A stretch of 46,573 nt of DNA from an uncultured Eubacteriales bacterium (lineage in GTDB: Bacteria > Bacillota > Clostridia > Lachnospirales > Lachnospiraceae). The notes beneath the pieces were generated by a model. That model was not told the origin of the DNA and searched no databases. It saw only the letters and a list, made by a program, of their open reading frames with translations. Both the position numbers and the translations under genes were made by a program. The stretch covers positions 1-46,573 of the forward strand of contig OMVU01000014.1 in NCBI GenBank assembly GCA_900314565.1. The letters are read 5' to 3'. Of the stretch, positions 1 through 7,702 are shown one piece after another (position 1 is the first letter of the stretch; every line of letters begins with the position of its first letter).

Positions 1-335
1 TGTCCGAAGGTTTTGGGAAAATCTGCAGTTTTGCAGTCAATGTCTGCTGCATGGGATACGTCCTTTTTTTGATTATATTATAGCACATATGTTCGGGAAA
101 TGACGAACAAATTATACATCAGCAGAACAAAAAGGCGCATTCCTCTCATGACTCAAGTCACGAGCATCCTGCGCTAGTTGGTGAAAAAAGATGGCAAATG
201 TGGATATCACAGTCTGCGGCGAACAGCCTGTGTGGATATCGGTTCACGGGCAGACAGCGAAGCAGATCGCAGGTGTCTGCATTGATGAGTAAACCATAGA
301 TGAACTGAGGAAATATACCGGAAAGGAGGGCTTGC
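1..335. other. Gene-free left edge upstream of the ABC gene
   Basis: No convincing coding frame lies here. The stretch has an AT-rich core around 68-83, a leftward promoter-like box (listed separately) and a short imperfect palindrome TGACT-CA-AGTCA near 150, which could be an operator for a regulator lying off the left edge. The ribosome site AAGGAGG of the next gene sits at about 324-330. I could not pick a clear rightward promoter. Confidence 0.5.
77..82 (-). promoter_or_regulatory. Candidate leftward extended -10 promoter
   Basis: Read on the minus strand the sequence is TGC-TATAAT, an extended -10 box with a perfect hexamer. No good -35 hexamer is visible 17 bases upstream, as is common for extended -10 promoters. 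It would drive a divergent gene beyond the left edge of the window. Confidence 0.35.
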
Positions 336-2150
336 ATGAACGAAAACGAAAAACAGAAAAGACTTCCCTTTTTCGGCATCCCGAAGCTGTTTCCTTATCT
401 CTATCCATATCGTTTCCGGATCATCAGCATGATCCTGCTCGGCGGGGTATCGAGCGCGATCGACGCCGCTTATCCGCTGTTCAACCGGTACGCGCTGGAT
501 CATTTTGTCGGTGAAAGGACCCTGCGCGGAATACACTGGTTCGTCGCTCTTTATCTCATCCTTCTCTTTGGGCAGGGAGTTATCAACTATGTAAGCTCGG
601 TCTCCTGCGGAAAAGTGGAGATGATGCTGGACCGGGATCTGAGGAATGACGCGTTCAGCCACCTGCAAACGCTGTCCTTCGCCTACTACAATGCCAATTC
701 TGTCGGCTATATCCATGCCCGGGTCATGTCGGATTCCGGACTCATAGGGGAGGCGGTCTCCTGGAGAATGATGAATCTCGTGTGGAACGGTTTTTACGTG
801 GCAGGGGTCTTCGTGGTCATGCTCATCATCAATCTCCGGCTTGCCTTGATCATCCTTCTGCTTGTCCCGGTGGCGGTCCTTCTCATGACCTGGTTTCAGA
901 GGAAGCTCTTATATTACAATCGTAAAATCAGGGAAATTAACTCAAAGATCACCGGAAATTATAACGAGGGGATCACGGGGGCCAGAACGATCAAAGTGCT
1001 CGGCGTCGAGGAGAAAATGATCGGTGACTTCACAAAAGAGACGCAGAACATGCGGAGGACATCCATCAGGGAGGCGCATTTTTCGGCGCTTTTCATTTCC
1101 ACGGTCGCAATGATGTCGGCGCTCACGCTGTCCCTTGTCCTGTGGCAGGGAGGCCGTCTGACCATGGAAGGGCTCATGATGATCGGGACGCTTTCCGTCT
1201 TTATGTCCTATGCGCTGGAGCTTCTGGAGCCGATCCAGAGTATTATTGAGACGCTGTCGGCATTTATCGCGATCGAGGCGAACATCGAGCGTGTGACGAG
1301 ACTTCTCGCGGAAGAGTCGGATGTCACGGATACGCCGGAAGTGATCGAAAAATACGGGGATGCCTTCCGGCCGAAGCGTGAAAACTGGGAAGAACTGGAA
1401 GGCGAGATCGAGTTCAGGGATGTTTCTTTCCGCTATCCGGACGGAGACGAATATGTTCTGACAGATTTCAATCTGAAGGTACCCGCAGGGACTAACGTCG
1501 CGATTGTCGGTGAGACCGGGGCAGGGAAATCCACGCTGGTCAATCTGGTGTGCAGATTTTATGAACCGACAAAAGGACAGGTCCTGATCGACGGGAGGGA
1601 TGCCAGAGCGAGATCCCTTCTGTGGCTGCACAGTAATATTGGCTATGTTCTTCAGTCGCCGCACCTCTTCTCCGGTACGGTCCGGGAGAACCTTCGATAC
1701 GGGAAGCCGGACGCTACGGATGAGGAGATCATGGAAGCCCTCCGGATCGTCTCTGCGGAATCCGTTCTCGCAAAGATGGAGAAGGGGCTCGATACGGACG
1801 TCGGGGAGGGAGGAGGAATGCTCTCGACGGGCGAGAAGCAGCTGCTCTCCTTCGCACGGGCGATCCTTGCGGATCCGCGGATCCTGGTGCTTGACGAGGC
1901 GACCTCCTCGATCGATACCGTGACGGAAAAAGCGATCCAGAACGCGATTGCTGCGGTGATCAAGGGCCGGACATCCTTCGTCATCGCACACCGGCTTTCG
2001 ACGATTGTGGATGCGGATGTCATCCTCGTCGTGAAGGGTGGAAAGATCATAGGGCGCGGGACGCATGAAGAGCTCATGAGACAGAAGGGGTATTACTATG
2101 AGCTGTATACGCGGCAGTATGAGGAGCTGCTGTGGGGCGAGGTCAGCTGA
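336..2150 (+). CDS. ABC exporter half-transporter (fused membrane and ATPase domains)
   Basis: A 604-residue type IV ABC exporter subunit: an N-terminal six-helix membrane domain (about residues 20-320) followed by a nucleotide-binding domain. The Walker A motif GETGAGKST starts near residue 391, the signature reads LSTGE instead of LSGGQ, the Walker B and catalytic glutamate read LVLDEATSSID, and the switch histidine lies in AHRLSTI. The start is fixed by AAGGAGG nine bases upstream. Such proteins pump drugs, lipids or peptides out of the cell and usually work as heterodimers. No partner follows on the same strand, so it may be encoded off the left edge, or the protein may be a homodimer. 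The substrate cannot be read from the sequence. Downstream genes are 200 bases away and unrelated. Confidence 0.93.
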   Translation: MNENEKQKRLPFFGIPKLFPYLYPYRFRIISMILLGGVSSAIDAAYPLFNRYALDHFVGERTLRGIHWFVALYLILLFGQGVINYVSSVSCGKVEMMLDRDLRNDAFSHLQTLSFAYYNANSVGYIHARVMSDSGLIGEAVSWRMMNLVWNGFYVAGVFVVMLIINLRLALIILLLVPVAVLLMTWFQRKLLYYNRKIREINSKITGNYNEGITGARTIKVLGVEEKMIGDFTKETQNMRRTSIREAHFSALFISTVAMMSALTLSLVLWQGGRLTMEGLMMIGTLSVFMSYALELLEPIQSIIETLSAFIAIEANIERVTRLLAEESDVTDTPEVIEKYGDAFRPKRENWEELEGEIEFRDVSFRYPDGDEYVLTDFNLKVPAGTNVAIVGETGAGKSTLVNLVCRFYEPTKGQVLIDGRDARARSLLWLHSNIGYVLQSPHLFSGTVRENLRYGKPDATDEEIMEALRIVSAESVLAKMEKGLDTDVGEGGGMLSTGEKQLLSFARAILADPRILVLDEATSSIDTVTEKAIQNAIAAVIKGRTSFVIAHRLSTIVDADVILVVKGGKIIGRGTHEELMRQKGYYYELYTRQYEELLWGEVS

Positions 2151-2364
2151 ATCTGATGATGAGTTTATATGCTGTGTTTTATGCTGAAATTTTAAAAACA
2201 CATAAAGAGTTATCTCCTACTACAAAAGGACTGCGAAACTCTCCGAGATGGCAAGGATATTCAACATATCTTTGTATGGACGGCAAAGGAATTTCTATTA
2301 ACTATTTGAGAAATCTGTGGAAAGCTCCGATATGTCGAGAAGAACCTTCTGGGAGGTAAGGCTG

Positions 2365-2637
2365 ATGAGCGGTTATACCTGTAATCCCAGATACAATACG
2401 CCGTCGCCGGATGTTCTGCGGAAGCTGGAGCTTTCCAGGCTGGAAGCTGAAAACATAGAGACGCGCGAAATGCGCTGTCCGATCTGCGGCTTCCTCGTGC
2501 GGATCATACCGGTGACACAGACGGATATTGTTTTTGTAAAATGCCGAAAATGTAAGTTCGACGGAGCTTTAAGCCCTGCTTATTTCAGGAGAATACGGAA
2601 CTGTCGGGGGAACAGGATGCAGTGGGAGGAATTATGA
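2365..2637 (+). CDS. Small zinc-ribbon protein (cysteine-rich KTR-like)
   Basis: A 90-residue protein with two CxxC knuckles (CPIC and CRKC) about 20 residues apart, forming a likely zinc ribbon. The spacing and the basic residue between the knuckles resemble the cysteine-rich KTR proteins found in conjugative elements and prophages. I chose the ATG at 2365 rather than the upstream in-frame start at 2317 because GGGAGGTAAG lies just before it. Its stop overlaps the ATG of the next small ORF (ATGA), so the two were translated as a coupled pair. The function is unknown; nucleic-acid binding is a guess based only on the zinc ribbon. The neighbourhood suggests a remnant of a mobile element. Confidence 0.6.
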   Translation: MSGYTCNPRYNTPSPDVLRKLELSRLEAENIETREMRCPICGFLVRIIPVTQTDIVFVKCRKCKFDGALSPAYFRRIRNCRGNRMQWEEL

Positions 2638-2912
2638 AGTTGAGAAATGTGCTGGTCTACGGAAACCGGCGTTATGATCCAAACAAGAATATTCCGGAAG
2701 GTGCGGAGCGCCTCTTCCGGTACTACAGGCTCATACAGGAATGCATGGCAGCCTGAATCAGTAAGGATCATACAGAAAGAGGTGAGCCGGAGCCCGAAAA
2801 GGAGGCTGCAAAACCGGACGGGGATCTGGGGCCGGAGGATCTGTTGAGAATTCTTCAGAATCCGGAAATGGCAGCTTTGCTGAAGACACTGGCGAAGGCG
2901 ATGGAAAAATAG
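2634..2912 (+). pseudogene. Small ORF interrupted by an in-frame TGA
   Basis: The frame starts at an ATG overlapping the previous stop, preceded by GTGGGAGGA. It runs 40 codons to a TGA at 2754-2756, then stays open in the same frame for 51 more codons to a TAG at 2910-2912. The second half looks coding: it begins rich in Glu, Pro and Lys and ends in a helix-like Leu/Ala/Lys stretch. The simplest reading is a nonsense mutation in a gene of about 92 codons. Alternatively the first 40 codons are a complete small protein. I do not recognise the family. Confidence 0.5.
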
Positions 2913-2942
2913 TTACTACAATAGAAATGGTGCATAGAATTG

Positions 2943-2971
2943 GAAGGGGTGCGGTTGCAGCCCTTCTTTTT
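2943..2971 (+). terminator. Rho-independent terminator
   Basis: GAAGGGGTGC pairs with GCAGCCCTTC (one internal mismatch) across a four-base loop and is followed by five T. It lies just after the small zinc-ribbon pair and before the DarTG-like operon, separating the two transcription units. Confidence 0.7.
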
Positions 2972-3035
2972 GGTCACACAAGAAGTCCATACGCGAATCT
3001 GTCTTAGTAATCCGGATAAAAATTAAACGAATATG

Positions 3036-3064
3036 TTGAATGATTAAATGATATGGTTTATATT
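3036..3064 (+). promoter_or_regulatory. Promoter of the DarTG-like operon
   Basis: TTGAAT and TATATT are separated by exactly 17 bases and lie 24 bases before the HTH start codon, with the ribosome site AAGGAG between. The HTH protein encoded first probably autoregulates here, as is usual for toxin-antitoxin operons (inference). Confidence 0.6.
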
Positions 3065-3087
3065 AAAGGTGCAAGGAGATATCAATA

Positions 3088-3315
3088 ATGCGAATCGATG
3101 ATGAGTTAAAAATTCTTGCCGTGAAAACGGATATGACAATAACAGAAATGGGCCGCAGGATGGATAAGTCGCCGCAGGCCTTTAGTCAGAAAATAAAAAG
3201 AGGCACCTTTACCCTGGATGATCTGCAGGAGATTGCCATGGCGACAGGAAGCACGTTTGAATGTGCCTTTGTGCTCCCGAATGGTGACCGCATTGAGATT
3301 GGAGGTAGAAAATGA
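3088..3315 (+). CDS. XRE-type HTH regulator of the DarTG-like operon
   Basis: A 75-residue protein that is almost entirely one helix-turn-helix domain of the Cro/C1 (XRE) type: about residues 5-60 contain the typical 'ITEMGRRMDKSPQAFSQKI' recognition pattern followed by 'LDDLQEIAMATG'. Its stop overlaps the ATG of the macro-domain gene (ATGA at 3312-3315), so the two are translationally coupled. By position it is the operon's transcriptional repressor rather than a third toxin component. Known DarTG systems often lack such a regulator, or carry one elsewhere. The start at 3088 is supported by AAGGAG. Confidence 0.85.
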   Translation: MRIDDELKILAVKTDMTITEMGRRMDKSPQAFSQKIKRGTFTLDDLQEIAMATGSTFECAFVLPNGDRIEIGGRK

Positions 3316-4199
3316 TCCGATATATAGAAGGGGATATATTCAAAAGTCCTGCGCAGGTAATTGTGAATACCGTAAATACCGTCGGTGTTATGGGGAAAGG
3401 GATCGCTCTTGAATTTAAAAAACGTTATCCGGATATGTTTCAGGCATACAGAGACATCTGTGATAGAAGAAAGCTGAAAACAGGAACTTTGATGCTTTAT
3501 TATGAGCCGGACCATTGGGTTCTGCTATTCCCCACTAAGGAGAATTGGAGAAATCCTTCCAGGATGGAATATATAGAAGCAGGACTGGCTAAATTTTGCA
3601 GGACATATGCAGAAAAAGGGATTACATCAGTCGCATTTCCCAAACTGGGATGTGGAAACGGTGAATTAAATTGGTCAGATGTGCAGCCTGTGATGGAAAA
3701 ATACCTTAAGGATCTCCCTATTGATGTTTATATATATCTTGGTACCGGTCCGGATCCTATTCCCGAGCATAAGATCCAGGAGAAGACCGTAGACTGGCTT
3801 CGGCAGAATGCAAAAGACATGTCTTTTCAGGGCCTTGAAGATGATATTCGGTACAATTGCTCTATTATCCCGTTTTCTTTTTCATCTGGCGGGATGGATT
3901 GGAATGTCATCTGGCAGGAAGGACTTCTTTTTGAAAACCAGGGTTCAGATGCAGTATCAGTCACAGTAAACGAGGAAGATTTTTTTGAAATATGGTCGGA
4001 TCTTCGCAACAGCGGGATTGCTTTAAAGGGTGACGCAGGTTCGCCGGGGCGACTTGTTCTTGATCTTTTATTATCGTTAGGATATGTCTCTGAAATAAGG
4101 ATAACTGACAATAAGAATGGTGAAAAGACAGATGGATATCAGATCAATTCAGGAGAAGGCCGGGTATATGCCCTGAAAGGACGTGCCGATGAGTTATAA
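3312..4199 (+). CDS. darG: DarG-like macro-domain antitoxin (ADP-ribosyl-DNA hydrolase)
   Basis: A 295-residue protein. Residues 1 to about 150 form a macro domain of the DarG/ALC1 class: GDIF near the N-terminus, NTVNTVGVMGKGIAL as the ADP-ribose loop with the conserved lysine, and PKLGCGNGELNW. In this family the macro domain removes ADP-ribose from DNA thymidine, undoing the toxin's modification. Residues of about 160-295 form a second domain without motifs I recognise; in known DarG proteins the C-terminal part binds and inhibits the toxin, and the same role is plausible here. The gene overlaps the HTH gene upstream by four bases and the toxin gene downstream by eleven. The antitoxin comes before the toxin, opposite to the usual darT-darG order. 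Confidence 0.8.
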   Translation: MIRYIEGDIFKSPAQVIVNTVNTVGVMGKGIALEFKKRYPDMFQAYRDICDRRKLKTGTLMLYYEPDHWVLLFPTKENWRNPSRMEYIEAGLAKFCRTYAEKGITSVAFPKLGCGNGELNWSDVQPVMEKYLKDLPIDVYIYLGTGPDPIPEHKIQEKTVDWLRQNAKDMSFQGLEDDIRYNCSIIPFSFSSGGMDWNVIWQEGLLFENQGSDAVSVTVNEEDFFEIWSDLRNSGIALKGDAGSPGRLVLDLLLSLGYVSEIRITDNKNGEKTDGYQINSGEGRVYALKGRADEL

Positions 4200-5214
4200 A
4201 GATATCATTTTGAAGAATGAAGAGTATGCTCCGGCACGATGGTGGCCGCATTATGCGTATCATTACACGGATATAAGCAACGCTGTCAGCATTTTGGAAA
4301 GTGGGATGCTTTACAGCCGGTTACGTGCTGAGGAACTTCACGTTATGATGAATGACAATGCAAGCCGTCAGGTAATCGATATGACTGCTCAGAAAACAGC
4401 TTCGTATGTTCGCTTCTATTTCAGACCATTGACGCCAACACAATACCATAATGAGGGATTTAAACACAGAGAGCTTCGATATGACGGGGATCCGAATGCC
4501 AATGTACCAGTTCCCATATTCTTCTTCTTTTATCTGGACCAGCTCCTGTCAGATCGGAATACATGTTTTTCGGAAGGATCAGAGGCTGGCGTAGGAAATC
4601 CTGTGCTTAAGGGAGAGGATATGTTTGCCGATCTGGATTTTAAAATGGTTTACAGGAATGGTCCATACATATCCCAGGATCCGGATGGCAGGAAAAGAGA
4701 AGGTTCACTGAGACAATCTGAAATACTTTATCCTGACATGTATCAGATAAATGGGTCTTTGGCCGGGATCGTGTGCCGCAATGTTGAAGAGAGAACGACT
4801 CTCCTGAATCTTCTTAAGGATAAAAGCTATCGGCTGTTCACTTATTGGCAACCCCGCATAAGGGTAATTAACAGAGACCTTTATTATAATAACGGCTTGT
4901 TTATTGAAAGCTGCAGCCTTCACGGGACAGATTTCAGTATTGCTTTCTCTGATGCATATCCTAGAAAGAGATATGCAGACAAAAACAGCGTTGACTTGCA
5001 GCTTAAAGCAAGTGCCCGGTTTGAATGGACTCATAAAAATGAACTGCTGCAGCGAAAAGACTTTGAGTGGAACATGAATTATCTGAACGCAAAGCCAATT
5101 ACCTTTCGTGGTATGCCGGAGATAAAGAAAGCTACAGAGTTATCTATAAAGGTTTACCTGGAGAATCAATTAATGTGTTATCAAAAGCTCTCTCTTCTGA
5201 TAGGGGGATATTGA
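4189..5214 (+). CDS. darT: DarT-like DNA ADP-ribosyltransferase toxin
   Basis: A 341-residue protein from the ATG at 4189; an in-frame GTG lies two codons earlier but has a poorer ribosome site. Family landmarks in order are HYTDISNAVSILESGMLYSR (residues 25-44, NAD-binding entry), YVRFYFRPLTPTQY with a candidate NAD-binding arginine at 75, and LRQSEILYPD with a candidate catalytic glutamate at 178. DarT enzymes transfer ADP-ribose from NAD+ to thymidine in single-stranded DNA, blocking replication, and act as anti-phage toxins. The DarT fold is normally about 200-220 residues; here some 120-150 extra C-terminal residues follow with no motif I recognise. The 11-base overlap with the macro-domain gene indicates tight coupling to its antitoxin. 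Confidence 0.78.
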   Translation: MSYKDIILKNEEYAPARWWPHYAYHYTDISNAVSILESGMLYSRLRAEELHVMMNDNASRQVIDMTAQKTASYVRFYFRPLTPTQYHNEGFKHRELRYDGDPNANVPVPIFFFFYLDQLLSDRNTCFSEGSEAGVGNPVLKGEDMFADLDFKMVYRNGPYISQDPDGRKREGSLRQSEILYPDMYQINGSLAGIVCRNVEERTTLLNLLKDKSYRLFTYWQPRIRVINRDLYYNNGLFIESCSLHGTDFSIAFSDAYPRKRYADKNSVDLQLKASARFEWTHKNELLQRKDFEWNMNYLNAKPITFRGMPEIKKATELSIKVYLENQLMCYQKLSLLIGGY

Positions 5215-5318
5215 TCTGGCACAAATGACACCATGAAAGTGTGTGGTTGACAGGGGTCAAACGAAGGAAATCATTTCAGGTTTCGCGTTCGAATTCTTTC
5301 GCTAACAGAGAAAAGTGT

Positions 5319-5346
5319 CGCGTTAGAAGTGAGACACACTAACGCG
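5319..5346. repeat. Perfect inverted repeat (8-bp arms, 12-bp loop)
   Basis: CGCGTTAG at 5319-5326 and CTAACGCG at 5339-5346. It covers the stop codon of the TetR remnant, so it may be a weak terminator, a hairpin at a recombination junction, or an operator. Confidence 0.4.
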
Positions 5347-5529
5347 ATTCTGTTGATTCTCATGTTCAATTTCCCGGAGCATATCATCTTTGGTGTCGTA
5401 ATACCGGTAGAAGGTGCTGCGGTAGGTTTCCGCCTTCTCACAGATATCGCCGATCGTGACAGTCTGGTAGCCTTTTTTCGCACACAGGTCGATCAGGATC
5501 TCTTTCAGCCGGTTCTCTCTGTATCACAC
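5323..5529 (-). pseudogene. TetR-family regulator remnant (HTH part only)
   Basis: The minus-strand frame between an in-frame stop near 5527 and a TAA at 5323-5325 encodes the N-terminal DNA-binding domain typical of TetR proteins: LCAKKGYQTVTIGDICEKA, then STFYRYYDTKDDMLREI. There is no start codon in frame and the ligand-binding C-terminal two thirds are missing, so only about 65 of roughly 190 residues remain. It probably once regulated the DsbA-like/tautomerase genes that lie upstream on the same strand (inference from position). Confidence 0.75.
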
Positions 5530-5547
5530 CTCTGCCAGCCGCTATAT

Positions 5548-6201
5548 TTATTGCATCAGACTTTTGAGAGCATCAGAAAAATCCTGATACTCGAAGCTTT
5601 GCATTAAAATTGTTTTATCTTCGTACTGCATAAGATAGGCGGGCAATGAATGTATTCCTAAACGGCTGGCAAAAGTCAGATCTTCATTTAAGGCGGCTTC
5701 AGCATTGCCGTCCCGGTAGTGTTGGAGGAAAGCTTCTTCATCGATTCAGGTATCCCGAACAATTTTCATAATGATGTCAAAATGAGTGGTCGGAAGGCAG
5801 TCGATCACCGTAGCATGACGTAAAGCAATAAGAAATGTATCTGCTTTCTCCGGGTCAGCAAGCTGGACTGCCTTGTAAGCCAGATTCAGGGGCTTTGAGC
5901 TACGATGCTCTTTGTCAAACAGGCAGAAGCTATCCATATTGATCGGCAGTCCTCCGATGGATTCTTCGCTCTTATAGATCCGGGCAAGGCGTTTGCAGTA
6001 AAGGGAAATCCCTTCTTCCGGCTTCATTGCCTGCTCTTCCGGAGTCATAAAATCTGATACGTCCCTGACCAGAAGCCCCATTACATTCCGGAACTCAATT
6101 ATGTCTCCGTATTCCTTTTTCAGCCGATCCATGATAGGCTCACTTTCGTAACTCAGGCCCATCATCGGATCTGTAAAAGTTGTAAGGATTATTTTTTCCA
6201 T
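5548..6201 (-). pseudogene. DsbA/FrnE-like thioredoxin-fold protein with an in-frame TGA
   Basis: The frame starts at the ATG at 6201 (AGGTGA just upstream) and reads 151 codons to a TGA at 5746-5748. It continues in the same frame without another stop to a TAA at 5548-5550, giving about 217 residues, the usual length of the family. The N-terminus FTDPMMGLSYESEPI and the middle GLLVRDVSDFMTPEEQ, IYKSEESIGGLPINMDSF and LNLAYKAVQLADPEKAD match the DsbA-family (FrnE-like) oxidoreductases that lack a CxxC. The part after the TGA contains GIHSLPAYLMQYEDK, the conserved cis-Pro region. Both halves are therefore needed. From memory of the family the residue at the TGA is often Gly, so GGA to TGA is the likely change. 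It follows the tautomerase-like fragment by five bases. Confidence 0.75.
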
Positions 6202-6206
6202 ATTGG

Positions 6207-6439
6207 TCACCTGTACTGATTTCTGTCGATATACATACCCTGTACGCCCCAGGCAATGATATCTTCATATTTGACGTAGATATGATCCGGGCGGATGTTC
6301 AACACATTGTCAAAGAGGTTTGTTGTCTCAGCAGTGAAAGCGTCATATCCGTAATGCGCCTCATTTCCGAAGATAGCGGCTTCAATGTAAGCAATAGGTT
6401 CATCATTATTTTTATGCTGAATTTTTATGCCGGATCTGA
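6207..6439 (-). pseudogene. Tautomerase-like 3' fragment
   Basis: The frame is open on the minus strand from about 6439 to a TGA at 6207-6209, encoding about 75 residues, but no start codon or N-terminal proline segment is present. The C-terminal part (FDNVLNIRPDHIYVKYEDI, then WGVQGMYIDR) resembles the end of tautomerase/MIF-superfamily proteins. It sits five bases before the DsbA-like gene, so the two were one operon. The 5' part has been replaced by unrelated, repeat-like sequence at about 6440. Confidence 0.55.
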
Positions 6440-6876
6440 TAAGGAGGACGGGCTGATGTCTGCCCTCTTTTTTGTTGCACCAGCCCGGCAGAGCGAAGCG
6501 TTCTCGCGACGCGAAGCCAGTCCTTTAGGGCACGAGCAAGCTCCTGTCGGGTGCAAAAACACGAAGCATGAAGTGCGGGGGATTCGCGGTGCGAAAATCG
6601 GGCAGATGGATTCCACCTGCTCGCTTTCCCGGTAATAATTGGAAAGAAAGTATGTAAAATGGAAACAAAGATTATTCCATAATTTCCATTTAGAGATTGA
6701 AGCTATGGAAATTAAGTGGTATATTATCTTTAAATAACAAGAATGTTTGTTTGTTATTCCTGAGACGGGGATCTTTTGCCCGACGAATACTTTTTTGCAT
6801 GAGTGGCTGCAAAACAGTCATCTGAGGCTGTTAAGTCAAACATCAAAACTGCGTTTTGGAAGGAGGGGAAATCGGA
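6440..6876. other. Gene-free region with an inverted-repeat element
   Basis: From 6475 to 6556 the sequence is bounded by TTGCACC and GGTGCAA and is rich in short GAGC/GCGAAGC words, resembling a non-coding intergenic repeat rather than a gene. From about 6640 the DNA turns AT-rich and leads to the HTH-Uma2 gene. No open frame in it has recognisable protein features. Confidence 0.4.
6444..6473 (+). terminator. Terminator-like hairpin
   Basis: GAGG-A-CGGGC and GCCCTC pair around TGATGTCT and are followed by six T on the plus strand. It borders the point where the tautomerase homology ends and may belong to an inserted or repetitive sequence rather than to a local gene. Confidence 0.5.
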
Positions 6877-7656
6877 ATGACACTTGAAGAGATGCAGGAG
6901 AAGAAGAGGAAGCTTGGATACAGCAACGAGGATCTGGCGAAAAAATCGGGAATTCCACTGAGCACTGTACAGAAAGTCATGGCCGGTGTGACAAAGCATC
7001 CCAGAAGAGCGACGATGATTGCTTTGGAGGCTACGCTGAACCCGAATCCGAGGCACATGATCTATGAAATGTTCATGGACAGAGAGGTGCCTATGATCCA
7101 CGACCCGGAGGTCGCATATAAGATCAACCCGAGAGTGTGCACGATTGAGGACATTTATGCCCTGCCTGAGGGGATCCGGGCGGAGCTCATCGACGGAAAA
7201 CTGTACTTTATGGCCACTCCGACCCGTCTGCACCAGGAAATCAACGGGGAACTGTATCTCACTGTGGCCAACTATATCAGGGCGCATGGCGGAGAATGCA
7301 AAGTCTTTATTCCTCCCTTTGCCGTATTTCTGTACGAGGACAATTCCACTTATCTGGAACCGGATCTTACAGTTGTGTGTGACAAAAAGAAACTGAACGA
7401 CAAAGGCTGCGTGGGTGCTCCGGACTGGGTGATTGAGATCGTCTCTCCATCCTCAAGAAAGGTGGACTGTGTGCTGAAGGCCGCAAAGTTTCGGGACGCC
7501 GGTGTCCGGGAATACTGGGTCGTGTATCCGGAGAAGCGGATCATTCAGGTCTATCAGTTTGAGAAGGAAGATAACGTTGAACTCTACTCTTTTGAGGAGG
7601 AAGTACCGAGCGGTGTGATCGAGGGACTTACAATCAGGCTGGCGGATACATTCTGA
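6877..7656 (+). CDS. HTH-Uma2 fusion protein (predicted PD-(D/E)XK nuclease)
   Basis: A 259-residue two-domain protein from the ATG at 6877; AAGGAGGGG lies about eight bases upstream, and the in-frame ATG at 6856 precedes that site. Residues 1 to about 60 are an XRE-type helix-turn-helix (LGYSNEDLAKKSGIPLSTV). Residues of about 85-259 are a Uma2/DUF820 domain with the landmarks LPEGIRAELIDG, LEPDLTVVCD, DWVIEIVSPSS and YWVVYP, including the Asp/Glu and Glu-x-Val residues of the PD-(D/E)XK nuclease core. Uma2 proteins are very common in cyanobacteria and scattered in clostridia, and their role is unknown. The HTH suggests a sequence-specific DNA target or autoregulation. It ends 46 bases before the convergent ABC operon. 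Confidence 0.85.
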   Translation: MTLEEMQEKKRKLGYSNEDLAKKSGIPLSTVQKVMAGVTKHPRRATMIALEATLNPNPRHMIYEMFMDREVPMIHDPEVAYKINPRVCTIEDIYALPEGIRAELIDGKLYFMATPTRLHQEINGELYLTVANYIRAHGGECKVFIPPFAVFLYEDNSTYLEPDLTVVCDKKKLNDKGCVGAPDWVIEIVSPSSRKVDCVLKAAKFRDAGVREYWVVYPEKRIIQVYQFEKEDNVELYSFEEEVPSGVIEGLTIRLADTF

Positions 7657-7702
7657 GACGCTCTGATATCATTTCTCGGGATTCATGAATAAATCCGGTG
7701 CA

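Noticed and set aside
942-2201. 419-codon minus-strand frame across the first ABC gene
   Set aside because: Covers the conserved ATPase domain of a clear ABC exporter in antisense and shows no protein family features.
2132-2359. 75-codon frame between the ABC gene and the zinc-ribbon gene
   Set aside because: Starts inside the ABC gene, lacks a ribosome site and has no recognisable domain; at most a remnant.
2634-6201. UGA read as glycine or selenocysteine
   Set aside because: Several intact genes here end in TGA, there is no visible selenocysteine element, and both affected genes lie in decaying accessory DNA.
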